From contig JBBDNN010000095.1 in assembly GCA_040877545.1 (NCBI GenBank), forward strand, positions 1 through 59,184: DNA of 59,184 nt, written 5' to 3'. Made by a program: the position numbers and the translations under genes. Shown piece by piece: positions 43,311 to 51,617 of the stretch. The notes beneath the pieces are model-generated. The model worked only from the letters and a program-made list of their open reading frames with translations. It ran no database searches and had not been told where the DNA came from. The DNA comes from Gracilimonas sp040877545. Lineage in GTDB: Bacteria > Bacteroidota > Rhodothermia > Balneolales > Balneolaceae. How positions within the stretch are numbered: the first letter of the stretch is position 1; every line of letters begins with the position of its first letter.

Positions 43311-44015
43311 ATGGCTGATTTCACAGAAGTGAAGGCACTTTATATAAACTGCACTCTTAAAAAGTCACCTCGACAAAGCCACACGCGGGGATTGATTGAT
43401 GTATCTATGAATATTCTAAAAAAAGAAGGAGTTCAGGCTGAATGCATCCGGCTTGTTGATTATGATGTGGCTTATGGAGTTTACCCTGATATGACGGAAC
43501 ATGGTATTGAAAAGGATGACTGGCCGGAACTTTGGGAAAAAGTAATGGATGCAGATATACTAGTAGTTGGTACTCCTATTTGGTTGGGAGAAAAGTCATC
43601 AATTGCTACAAAGTTGATTGAAAGGTTATACGCCATGAGCGGCCTCACGAATGAAAAAGGACAATTTATTTTTTATGGAAAAGTAGGAGGATGTATTGTA
43701 ACCGGGAATGAGGACGGTGTAAAGCATTGCTCCAGGGGAATTATATATTCTCTACAGCATATCGGGTATAGCATACCACCTGCTGCCGATTGTGGATGGA
43801 TTGGAGAGGCCGGTCCCGGTCCAAGTTATCTTGATGAAGAATCGGGTGCTAAAAATAACATGTTCACCAATCGAAGCACCACTTTTATGACCTATAATTT
43901 ACTTCATTTAGCCAAAATGCTTAAAAGGAATGCTGGATATTCTACCTATGGAAATTCTAAAGAAGATTGGGATAACGGCACACGCTGGAATTTTGAAAAT
44001 CCTGAATATCGGTAA
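43311..44015 (+). CDS. Flavodoxin-fold NAD(P)H-dependent oxidoreductase
   Basis: A 234-aa FMN protein. The FMN phosphate loop is INCTLKKSPRQSHTRGLID near residue 13, and the second FMN contact is the conserved VVGTPIWLGEKSS segment. The C-terminal half contains PAADCGWIGEAGPGPSYLDE, typical of the NAD(P)H-dependent FMN reductase / flavodoxin-2-like group. The likely role is quinone or FMN reduction. It lies 41 bp after the DsrE gene on the same strand. Confidence 0.85.
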   Translation: MADFTEVKALYINCTLKKSPRQSHTRGLIDVSMNILKKEGVQAECIRLVDYDVAYGVYPDMTEHGIEKDDWPELWEKVMDADILVVGTPIWLGEKSSIATKLIERLYAMSGLTNEKGQFIFYGKVGGCIVTGNEDGVKHCSRGIIYSLQHIGYSIPPAADCGWIGEAGPGPSYLDEESGAKNNMFTNRSTTFMTYNLLHLAKMLKRNAGYSTYGNSKEDWDNGTRWNFENPEYR

Positions 44016-44607
44016 TTATATTTCCACTTTGCGCCTAAAGGAAAGCACTATATTAATAATCATCTACTCCTTCTATTTTAACTCTCCTTTAAATAAAGCT
44101 CTCAAGGACCCTGAGGTTCTTTAGGAATAATAATTCCCTTCCCATACACCTGAATAATCTGCTTCAAAAATTTCACTATATATTGGCTAGTGTTATGTCA
44201 ATGGTACATTGTTGGGTAGAATACCACCAGATGGTTTGGGCATTGCCTTCGAAAAAGGAAATACGGTGATTAGGAGAAACACCATCCATCACCGCGTTTC
44301 TGGCTTTCATTACTACATCTTCGGAGCTTCAGGGAAACGGAAGGATGGATTTTGAGGCTATAGCTCCATCTTTCGGCTCAGCCGGAACAGGCATCAAAGG
44401 CATCGTTAAAAACGAGCCGGGTGATGGAGCGAGCCAAAGGCTGCCTGTAGTTGAAACCTCGATCGTTTTCTGCCGATATTTCAACATTGACACAACACCA
44501 GGTTTGGAATATTGAACAGGTAATGTCATCTTTAAAAACAAAATACCTATACATTCTTCCTTGCCGGGGAGGATGTTAATTTTTTAAGGGACATTAAGTA
44601 GAATAGC
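44016..44607. other. Intergenic region with a decayed reading frame
   Basis: About 590 bp without an intact gene. From 44191 to about 44517 the plus strand keeps one frame with a single in-frame TGA and G-rich first codon positions (MVHCWVEYHQMVWALPSKKE before the stop, then GNGRMDFEAIAPSFGSAGTG after it). This suggests an old, unidentified gene remnant. The opposite strand also stays open (44329-44541), so the assignment is weak. Confidence 0.35.
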
Positions 44608-45258
44608 ATGTTTAAATGGCTTAACCAGCGAAATAAGAACGCGGCTTCTTATAGTACAAATTCAGAATGGTTGGATGCCTTACGCCCGCCACCTGAGGAT
44701 GAGGCCATTACTGAGTTAAGAATTCAACTGGTTCATGGTTTGAGAATCTCTTTGAGTAAATATGTGAAAAGAGATCTGGATCATTTTGTTGAAGACATTG
44801 CACAGGACTCCATTCTTAAGATTTTAGATAAGCTCGAAACCTTCAGGGGTGAGAGCAAATTCACCACCTGGGCGATGAAAGTGGCTGTTCGGGAAGGGTA
44901 TACTGAACTTCGAAAAAAACGCTATAAAGATATTTCCCTGGACGATCACGGCAAATCAGATCCGGGCGGGAAGGATGCGATGGAAATTGAGTATGTACAG
45001 CCCAATCCGGAGCAAATTACCCATGAATCGATGCTGGTTCAAAAGGTGATGAGATTAATGGATGAAGAGCTTTCCGAGAAGCAAAAAAAAGTATTACATC
45101 ATTTGATGATTGACCAAATACCAATGACGGTAGTGGCAGAATTAGTAGGTAGTAATCGAAATGCGGTTTATAAAATGGTGCATGATGCACGGTTAAAATT
45201 AAAAAACCGCTTAGAGGCAGAAGGGATAAATCCTGACCATTTATTAGATGAAATGTAA
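44608..45258 (+). CDS. ECF-type RNA polymerase sigma factor
   Basis: A 216-aa sigma-70 family factor with regions 2 and 4. Region 2 has the ECF pattern HFVEDIAQDSILKILDKLET, then FRGESKFTTWAMKVAVREGY (the -10 recognition helix). Region 4 reads LSEKQKKVLHHLMIDQIPMT, then VVAELVGSNRNAVYKMVHDA (the -35 helix). Its linker is longer than in most ECF factors. The next gene, 44 bp downstream, encodes a short Cys/His protein that is probably its anti-sigma factor. Confidence 0.92.
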   Translation: MFKWLNQRNKNAASYSTNSEWLDALRPPPEDEAITELRIQLVHGLRISLSKYVKRDLDHFVEDIAQDSILKILDKLETFRGESKFTTWAMKVAVREGYTELRKKRYKDISLDDHGKSDPGGKDAMEIEYVQPNPEQITHESMLVQKVMRLMDEELSEKQKKVLHHLMIDQIPMTVVAELVGSNRNAVYKMVHDARLKLKNRLEAEGINPDHLLDEM

Positions 45259-45302
45259 GACCTGGAGCAGATAAAGCATCTATAAACAGAAATGAATTTA
45301 AA

Positions 45303-45536
45303 ATGAAAATAGATAAAGCAGTTATTAAAAACTTACTCGGGGCCGTTAAAATGACCCATCCTGATGAAATAGGCTGTAACGGGTGTTTTGATGAAATCCA
45401 TAAGTTTGCAGAAATGGAAGTGTTAGGTAAATCTCCGGAAAAAGCAATGCCTCTCGTTCAGGATCACCTGAATAAATGCGGAGAATGCCGGGAAGAATAT
45501 CAGGCTCTCCTGAGTGCCATAAAGAAACTTAAATAA
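45303..45536 (+). CDS. Short zinc-finger anti-sigma-like protein
   Basis: A 77-aa soluble protein. Cysteine and histidine ligands lie in IGCNGCFDEIHKFAEMEV and DHLNKCGECREEY, giving the H-x-x-x-C-x-x-C motif of ZAS anti-sigma domains, plus an extra CxxC near residue 25. There is no membrane helix, so it would bind the sigma factor in the cytosol and could sense metals or oxidants. It is the usual partner of the preceding ECF gene. Confidence 0.8.
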   Translation: MKIDKAVIKNLLGAVKMTHPDEIGCNGCFDEIHKFAEMEVLGKSPEKAMPLVQDHLNKCGECREEYQALLSAIKKLK

Positions 45537-45691
45537 CAGCCGACAAAATCACTCTATGGTTCATTGACCGGCAGGCAAAGCTAAGAGAGAAGTCAACACA
45601 ATTCCGCACGCATCAGCAGAAAAAGACAAGGAATGAACAGCATTTGATAATCCACAAATTAGCTGATTAACATACTTTCCTCTATTATCTT

Positions 45692-46270
45692 ATGGCTATG
45701 GAAAAACTTACCCTCTACATTCAAAATATGGTTTGCGACCGATGCGAAATGGTTATCGAGACGGCATTAACTGCACTCGGACTTGAAGTGACACACGTTC
45801 AGCTGGGAAGGGCTGATGTGATCCGAAATGATGAAAAACCTACGCTGAATGAAATTGAGAAAGAGTTGAAGCGATTCAACTTTGGCTTGATAAAAGATGC
45901 AGAAACCGAAACCACTGAGAAAGTAAAAGTTGCCCTGATCGAACTTTTGGATTCCGGCAAATTAGAACACGAAGACATTTCCCTTTCTGAATATCTCGCA
46001 AAAAAACTGGCTAAAAATTACGCCTCCGTTTCGCGTGTGTTTTCCAAAAAAGAAGAACTGACCATTGAAAAATATTTTATTCGTCTAAAAATCGAGAAAG
46101 CCAAAGAGCTGGTGGAATATAATAAGCTCAGTTTCAGTGAAATTGCCTACAAATTAGGCTATAAAAACCTTCAGCATTTGTCGCGGCAGTTTCAGCAGCA
46201 AACGGGGATGAGCATGAGTAAATATCAAAAACTGCAAAACCCGGAGCGGAAGTCGCTGGATAAGATTTAA
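45692..46270 (+). CDS. AraC family regulator with HMA-like N-terminal domain
   Basis: A 192-aa protein. Residues 1-70 form an HMA-like fold with a CxxC motif at Cys15/Cys18 (YIQNMVCDRCEMVI), and residues 95-185 are the AraC double helix-turn-helix (ASVSRVFSKKEELTIEKYF, then FSEIAYKLGYKNLQHLSRQF and TGMSMSKYQKL). An ATG at 45698 could also serve as start. This arrangement recurs in Bacteroidota beside copper genes, and here it precedes a CopZ/CopA module in the same direction. Direct metal sensing is inferred. The HMA half would act as sensor. Confidence 0.85.
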   Translation: MAMEKLTLYIQNMVCDRCEMVIETALTALGLEVTHVQLGRADVIRNDEKPTLNEIEKELKRFNFGLIKDAETETTEKVKVALIELLDSGKLEHEDISLSEYLAKKLAKNYASVSRVFSKKEELTIEKYFIRLKIEKAKELVEYNKLSFSEIAYKLGYKNLQHLSRQFQQQTGMSMSKYQKLQNPERKSLDKI

Positions 46271-46367
46271 ATCCCGTTTCTTGTAACACAGTCATAACGG
46301 ACTTGATCCGTGATCCTCCAGATTCAGCTACCAGGCAATGTCATGATTCATTAAAATATTATCCGAA

Positions 46368-47129
46368 ATGATCGAATCACTTTTTACAGAACCATGGTGG
46401 ATATACGCTGCTGTTTTCCTGCTTGGGATGACAGCATATATCATTTCGGTGATTTCAGGCGGCGGCGGTTCTTTGCTGATGATTCCGGTCATCACTTTTA
46501 TGTTTGGGCCTAAGGTAGTAGCTCCTGTTATAAACTTAGGTGATTTACTCGGCCGCCCATCCCGCCTTATTATTTTCTGGAAGCATATTCGATGGGATGT
46601 GGTGCTGTGGTATGCGCCAGCTGCTATCTGCGGTGTTTTGATCGCCGGCTGGCTTTTCACTCAAGTTGACGCCAGCTGGTTTCAGGTAATCATTGGCGTG
46701 TTTTTGATCAGCACCATTTTTCAATATCGCTTCGGGAAAAAAGCCCGCACCTTCGAGATGCGCAAGTGGTACTGGATTCCGCTGGGTTTGGGAGTTGCTT
46801 CAATTTCCACCATTGTAGGCGGACTCGGCCCGGTGTTAAATCCATTCTATTTAAACGCCGGAATACTTAAAGAAGAAATGATTGCCACCAAAACGGCCAA
46901 TTCTTTTTTTATGGGAGTGATTCAGGTTGGAACTTACTCATTTCTGGGAGCTCTCTATGGAGATTTGTGGGTATTGGGAATTGTCCTCGGTCTCGGCGCT
47001 ACGGCCGGGAATATGATTGGGAAAAAATTACTTAGCGCCATGACCAATGAGGCCTTTCGGAAATATGTACTTGCAGTAATGTTCATCAGCGGAGTTTATA
47101 TGATCTTATCTAAATCTGGATTATTCTAA
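46368..47129 (+). CDS. TSUP family (TauE/SafE) membrane permease
   Basis: A 253-aa inner-membrane protein with about eight helices. TSUP hallmarks: the first repeat ISVISGGGGSLLMIPVITFM, the second repeat with STIVGGLGPVLNPFYLNAGI. TSUP members carry sulfite, sulfonates or related anions. The next gene starts by sharing the last base of the TSUP stop codon (TAATG), so translation is coupled. A role in sulfur or metal handling is suggested by the neighbours only. Confidence 0.85.
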   Translation: MIESLFTEPWWIYAAVFLLGMTAYIISVISGGGGSLLMIPVITFMFGPKVVAPVINLGDLLGRPSRLIIFWKHIRWDVVLWYAPAAICGVLIAGWLFTQVDASWFQVIIGVFLISTIFQYRFGKKARTFEMRKWYWIPLGLGVASISTIVGGLGPVLNPFYLNAGILKEEMIATKTANSFFMGVIQVGTYSFLGALYGDLWVLGIVLGLGATAGNMIGKKLLSAMTNEAFRKYVLAVMFISGVYMILSKSGLF

Positions 47130-47584
47130 TGCTCAAATTGAAAGTTCCGCCGGTTATTATAACTCTACTTTTCGGCGCATTGGTGTGGCTGTTGGATCAC
47201 CTTTTTCCCAATGAAGCACTGTACTTTGCTCACCAAAAATGGCTGATTAGTTCTTTGATAATTTTGGGAGCAATTATTGCACTTACAGGAGTCCTGGAAT
47301 TCAGGCGAAAATCCACAACGGTAAATCCTCACAAACCACAAAATACAACTGGTTTAGTAGATTCGGGGATTTACAGCATAAGCAGAAATCCGATGTACCT
47401 CGGATTGGCACTCATTTTATGCAGCTGGATTTTACATACGGGGAATATTTACAGCCTGCTATTTTTGCCATTATTTATTTGGTACATGAACGCCTTTCAG
47501 ATTATCCCGGAAGAAAAAGCAATGCTGGAGAAGTTCGGAGGGGAATTTCAGAAATATAAAAATGGGGTAAGGCGGTGGATTTAA
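47129..47584 (+). CDS. Isoprenylcysteine carboxyl methyltransferase-like membrane protein
   Basis: A 151-aa inner-membrane methyltransferase of the PEMT/ICMT family. It has four helices, and the SAM-binding motif is in the C-terminal part (GLVDSGIYSISRNPMYLGLA, then EEKAMLEKFGGEFQKYKN). The substrate is not predictable. Its start overlaps the TSUP stop codon (TAATG), so the two are coupled. Genes of this type often accompany copper ATPases in Bacteroidota, an association whose meaning is unclear. Confidence 0.88.
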   Translation: MLKLKVPPVIITLLFGALVWLLDHLFPNEALYFAHQKWLISSLIILGAIIALTGVLEFRRKSTTVNPHKPQNTTGLVDSGIYSISRNPMYLGLALILCSWILHTGNIYSLLFLPLFIWYMNAFQIIPEEKAMLEKFGGEFQKYKNGVRRWI

Positions 47585-47764
47585 AAAGTAAGCTATAACC
47601 TTTTTCGCTTCAGTATTCAAAGCCACTGAAGTTGAAAGGAAACCTGACAAATTTTTAAGCCCATCACTCCCATCAAAATTCAACAAACCTTCCACATAAT
47701 TCGGCATTTTAGTGGCTTAAGATGTGTTTATCATATGAATGCGAAATTCAACAAAGGAGCAATT

Positions 47765-47977
47765 ATGAAAACTTCAGAATTAAATATAAATGGAATGGGA
47801 TGTGCAGGATGTGTAGATACAGTTCACTCAGCACTCACAGAATTGGATGGTGTGAATGATGCAGTGGTTGATCTCGGTGAGGGAAGAGCCACGGTAGAAT
47901 ATGATGAAAATGAGGTGGATATTGTGCAGTTCGAAAAAGCAATAAGTGAAGCCGGTTATGAAGTGGTGAAAGAATAA
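47765..47977 (+). CDS. copZ: CopZ-like HMA metallochaperone
   Basis: A 70-aa cytosolic HMA protein. I chose the ATG at 47765 because AAAGGAG lies seven bases upstream. An ATG at 47735 would add ten residues. The metal motif is GMGCAGC (Cys13, Cys16) and the fold pattern (NDAVVDLGEGRATVEYD) is standard. It probably delivers Cu(I) to the CopA ATPase encoded 3 bp downstream. Confidence 0.9.
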   Translation: MKTSELNINGMGCAGCVDTVHSALTELDGVNDAVVDLGEGRATVEYDENEVDIVQFEKAISEAGYEVVKE

Positions 47978-47980
47978 AAC

Positions 47981-50239
47981 ATGAAAACCACCTTGCAAAT
48001 CGAAGGCATGCATTGCGCGGGATGTGTAAATGCTGTAGACAAACAGCTGGAAGCCGTAGAAGGGGTCCATTCGGTAAGTGTGAATTTGGCAACAGAATCA
48101 GCCACTATTGAACATGAAAACACAGTAGTCCAACAGAGTTTCAGAAAAGCAGTGGAAATGGCTGGCTATACTTTGCTTGAAGACGAGTCTGAGGCTAAAT
48201 CCAAAGCAGAGCTTTCGGAAGAAAGAGAACAAAAAAAGTACGATAAAGCCCGGCAAAATATGATTTGGTCGTGGGTGGCAACCATCCCAATGTTGCTGTG
48301 GATGATTCCGGCATGGGCCGTACATTATATGTTTTTAGGGCATATAGGAATGGAAATCGGAATGATTTTATTATCCTCCTTCGTACTTTTTGTTCCCGGT
48401 TTGGAAACAATGAAAAGCGCCTGGAAATCCTCAAAAAACCTCAGCCCCAATATGGATGTGCTTATCGCATTGGGCTCTTTGGCGGCTCTTTCTACTGGAT
48501 TCGTTGCACTTTTGCACGCCTTTGGACTGGCGCCGGCTTTTCACAGTTTCGCAATGATTGCCGGAATGATCATGGCCTTCCATCTCACCGGCCGGTATAT
48601 CGAAACCAAAGCGAAAGGAAGTGCCTCAAAAGCCATCAAGCAACTGCTGAACCTGGAGGCTAAAGAAGCCACCGTTTTACGGGATGGAACTGAGGTGAAA
48701 ATATCAGTGAAGAAATTGAATCCGGGCGACGTGATGCTTATCCGTCCCGGAGAGAAAATTCCTACCGATGGCGAAGTAATAGAGGGAAACAGCAGCGTTG
48801 ATGAATCGATAGCTACCGGAGAATCGATGCCGGTGGAAAAATCTGCGGGCGACCAGGTTATTGGCGCCACCATGAATACAAATGGTGTGCTGAAAGTAAA
48901 AGCCACTAAAGTCGGAAAGGAAACTTTTCTGAATCAGGTGATAAAGCTGGTGGAAGAAGCCCAGGGAAGTAAAATTCCTATTCAGGCTTTTGCCGATCAG
49001 GTAACGAAAATATTTGTACCTATTGTATTAGGAATTGCTTTGGCCACACTTGCAGCCTGGCTGATTTTTCCGGGATTTTTCGGAGGATTAGCTGAATGGG
49101 CTTCTGCTTTTCTGCCCTGGGTAAATCCGGAAATGGGATCAACAGCGCTGGCTTTTTATGCAATGATTGCCGTGCTGGTTATTGCTTGTCCATGTGCGTT
49201 GGGACTGGCTACACCTACGGCATTAATGGTCGGTTCGGGCCTGGGAGCTCGAAATGGAATTCTGATCCGCAGAGGAGAAGCCATCCAGATTATGAAAGAT
49301 GTGGATACTATTGTGCTGGATAAAACAGGCACCATCACCAATGGAAAACCGGCAGTAACGGATATAATTTCGTTGGGTGAAATTGACCGGCAGGAATTGC
49401 TGCAACTTGCTTCATCAGTTGAAAATAACTCCGAACATCCGCTGGCAAGATCAGTGGTTGAAAAAGCCAAAGAGGAGGAATTTAATCTGCTGCTAAGCTC
49501 GGCTTTTGAGAATATCACAGGACAAGGAGTGAAGGCAAAAGTTGGAGAATTAGAAATTGTAATTGGAACTACTTCGCTGATGGAAAGCCTGAAAGTTAAG
49601 ATCTCAAAAGAAGTATTAAGCCAAAAAGAAGATCTGGAAAACCAGGCAAAAACAGCAGTGTTTATCAGTAAAGATGGAAAGTTGGTGGGATTGATAGGAA
49701 TCGCGGACGAGGTAAAAGAAGACAGCAAAGAGGCTATCAAGCAATTAAAAAGTATTGGGTTGCGAACGGTCATGCTCACCGGCGACAATAAAAAAACCGG
49801 CCGTGCTATCGCAGATAAAGTAGGTATTGATGAGGTCATAGCAGAAGTGCTTCCGGATCAGAAATCTGAAGAAATTCGAAAGCTACAACAGCAGGGAAGC
49901 GTGGTAGCGATGGTTGGAGACGGCATAAATGATGCCCCGGCACTTACTTTGGCGGATGTTGGAATTGCCATTGGAACCGGCACGGATGTGGCCATTGAGT
50001 CTGGCGATATTGTTTTGGTAAGGGGAGATTTACCGGGAGTGATCCGGGCGATAAACCTTAGCCGCTTAACTTTCAAAAAAATAAAACAAAATCTGTTTTG
50101 GGCTTCAATCTATAACCTGGTTATGATACCACTTGCAATTATCGGGCTACTGCATCCACTGCTGGCGGAAGCTGCCATGGCTTTCAGCTCTATCAATGTG
50201 GTGGGAAATTCAAAACGTTTGGAAAAATCGGAGCTTTAA
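47981..50239 (+). CDS. copA: Cu(I)-exporting P1B-1 ATPase CopA
   Basis: A 752-aa inner-membrane pump. The N-terminus holds one HMA domain (GMHCAGC, Cys12 and Cys15). Eight helices follow, with CPC at about residue 403 (IACPCALGLATPT), marking P1B-1 Cu(I)/Ag(I) exporters. The catalytic DKTGTITNGKPAVTD is at about residue 447, with TGES, the SEHPLA HP motif and GDGINDAPAL. It follows the CopZ-like gene by 3 bp. It differs from the CopB at 17771 by its CPC motif and HMA domain, so the two serve different copper pools. Confidence 0.96.
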   Translation: MKTTLQIEGMHCAGCVNAVDKQLEAVEGVHSVSVNLATESATIEHENTVVQQSFRKAVEMAGYTLLEDESEAKSKAELSEEREQKKYDKARQNMIWSWVATIPMLLWMIPAWAVHYMFLGHIGMEIGMILLSSFVLFVPGLETMKSAWKSSKNLSPNMDVLIALGSLAALSTGFVALLHAFGLAPAFHSFAMIAGMIMAFHLTGRYIETKAKGSASKAIKQLLNLEAKEATVLRDGTEVKISVKKLNPGDVMLIRPGEKIPTDGEVIEGNSSVDESIATGESMPVEKSAGDQVIGATMNTNGVLKVKATKVGKETFLNQVIKLVEEAQGSKIPIQAFADQVTKIFVPIVLGIALATLAAWLIFPGFFGGLAEWASAFLPWVNPEMGSTALAFYAMIAVLVIACPCALGLATPTALMVGSGLGARNGILIRRGEAIQIMKDVDTIVLDKTGTITNGKPAVTDIISLGEIDRQELLQLASSVENNSEHPLARSVVEKAKEEEFNLLLSSAFENITGQGVKAKVGELEIVIGTTSLMESLKVKISKEVLSQKEDLENQAKTAVFISKDGKLVGLIGIADEVKEDSKEAIKQLKSIGLRTVMLTGDNKKTGRAIADKVGIDEVIAEVLPDQKSEEIRKLQQQGSVVAMVGDGINDAPALTLADVGIAIGTGTDVAIESGDIVLVRGDLPGVIRAINLSRLTFKKIKQNLFWASIYNLVMIPLAIIGLLHPLLAEAAMAFSSINVVGNSKRLEKSEL

Positions 50240-50324
50240 GTTCTACAGAAACAAAATTACTTAGAAAACATGTTTATGCGAATTGCGTTATCTTCACGCT
50301 TTAAATTCACAATAAAAAAATATT

Positions 50325-50801
50325 ATGTCTAACAATAAAATATTGATCATCGGATTACTGCTAACTGCAGGTGTGGCTGCTTTTTTATTCTGGCCGGGTA
50401 ATAATAGTGGAAATCTGTTTGCAGATAAAACAGAAGTAGTGATGTACAAAAATCCGGGATGTCAATGTTGTACCGAATGGGCAGAATACATGATGGATGG
50501 TGAATTTGACGTAAGAGAAGAGCCGACTCCGGCAATTATGAAAATCAAACATGATAATGGAATTACAAGAGAGCTCTCCTCATGCCATACCGCAATTATA
50601 GATGGTTATGTGATTGAAGGACATGTGCCTATTGAAGATGTCCGCCGTTTACTGGATGAAAAACCTGATGTTATTGGCCTGGCTGTGCCTGGAATGCCCA
50701 TCGGCTCTCCCGGAATGGAAATGCCTGGCCGCAATCCTGATCAGTATAATGTTCTTTTGGTGGAAAAGAATGGAGACACCAGTGTTTATAATTCACATTA
50801 A
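50325..50801 (+). CDS. DUF411 metal-binding protein
   Basis: A 158-aa protein anchored or exported by one N-terminal helix (LIIGLLLTAGVAAFLFWPG-like). The DUF411 motif is YKNPGCQCCTEWAEYM with three cysteines, then SCHTAIIDGYVIEGHVP, VIGLAVPGMPIGSPGMEMPG with a Met-rich bend. DUF411 proteins are linked to copper resistance in Proteobacteria and bind Cu(I) in the periplasm. Its location 85 bp after copA fits that role. Confidence 0.9.
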   Translation: MSNNKILIIGLLLTAGVAAFLFWPGNNSGNLFADKTEVVMYKNPGCQCCTEWAEYMMDGEFDVREEPTPAIMKIKHDNGITRELSSCHTAIIDGYVIEGHVPIEDVRRLLDEKPDVIGLAVPGMPIGSPGMEMPGRNPDQYNVLLVEKNGDTSVYNSH

Positions 50802-50960
50802 TTAAAAGCTTTTCTTCTTCTGCATATTAATAAAATACTACTCTTCTCTTACTTGTTAATTTTTAGGTGTTATAACCTGAATGGATCAATAAATATCTTT
50901 AGGTGAAACAAAAATATCTTATCGGACTTCAACAGTTGAACAACAACTGCATTTTGAAGG

Positions 50961-51164
50961 ATGAAAGAAAAGATTGGCTTACTTCTTACAATAACCGGGT
51001 TGGTGGGAGTGATGTTTTATGGGTATCAGTATTACCAGCAATCAAGTTCTTTTGAGGTTTTCGGCACCGGCATTTTCATAAGTACCGGCGATTATACCCC
51101 AATTATTATAGCTGCTATTGTGATGGTTTCAGGTATTTTATTATCAAGATTAAATATCAGATGA
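50961..51164 (+). CDS. Small two-helix membrane protein A
   Basis: I do not recognise a family. A 67-aa protein with two hydrophobic segments (LLLTITGLVGVMFYGYQYY and PIIIAAIVMVSGILLSRL) joined by a loop SFEVFGTGIFISTGDYTP. The loop motif STGDYTPIII recurs in the protein encoded next (51275-51478), so they are paralogues. No cysteine or His cluster is present. It lies downstream of the copA/DUF411 genes, in the same direction. Confidence 0.7.
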   Translation: MKEKIGLLLTITGLVGVMFYGYQYYQQSSSFEVFGTGIFISTGDYTPIIIAAIVMVSGILLSRLNIR

Positions 51165-51274
51165 GGTCTTTGTCTTAATTTTTTTAAAGGTAAAAGATTT
51201 TTTGGTATAGAGTTTGAAACGAAATGCTGCTTTTCTTGTTTTTATTTGGGGAACACCCACTAAATGATAAAAAG

Positions 51275-51478
51275 ATGAAACAAACAGTTGGCGGAATTTT
51301 AGTAGCAGGCGGATTAATAGGCCTTATTTTTTACACCTATCAATACTTTCAGGAATCAGAATCCTTTGAAGCTTTTGGTGCAGATGTTGCCGTTAGTACA
51401 GGAGATTATACCCCTATCATCATCTCCGCACTGGTTTTGATTGCCGGTATTATTATAGCAAAAGTAGATTTCAAATAG
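51275..51478 (+). CDS. Small two-helix membrane protein B
   Basis: A 67-aa protein and paralogue of the preceding small gene: the same length, two helices (GGILVAGGLIGLIFYTYQYF and PIIISALVLIAGIIIAKV) and the shared loop motif STGDYTPIII. I chose the ATG at 51275. An ATG at 51224 would add 17 hydrophobic residues. The pair look like a local tandem duplication. Function unknown. Confidence 0.72.
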   Translation: MKQTVGGILVAGGLIGLIFYTYQYFQESESFEAFGADVAVSTGDYTPIIISALVLIAGIIIAKVDFK

Positions 51479-51522
51479 ATTTCCGCTTTGGTGGATAGAT
51501 ATCTTTTCTTCTAATCATCAAC

Positions 51523-51561
51523 AAAAAAAAATGCTGATCCCGAAATTCGGAATCAGCATTT
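51523..51561 (-). terminator. Terminator after the receiver-CheB gene
   Basis: On the minus strand AAATGCTGAT pairs with ATCAGCATTT (arms 51529-51538 and 51552-51561 on the plus strand) with a CCGAA/TTCGG inner part, followed by an A-run/U-tract of nine (51523-51531). It lies about 57 bases beyond the stop codon of the minus-strand gene. Confidence 0.8.
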
Positions 51562-51617
51562 ATAGCGGTCTGAATATATTTTTACTCAGTCCTGCTCTCT
51601 GACCACCTTACCATATT

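Noticed and set aside
44329..44541. A 70-codon minus-strand gene opposite the 44.2-44.5 kb relic
   Set aside because: Its Pro/Ser/Met-rich composition looks like antisense of a coding frame and the plus strand has better codon-position bias. Neither is certain.
48541..49839. Minus-strand frames over copA
   Set aside because: They are low-complexity Ser/Pro/Ile-rich antisense of a fully supported P-type ATPase.
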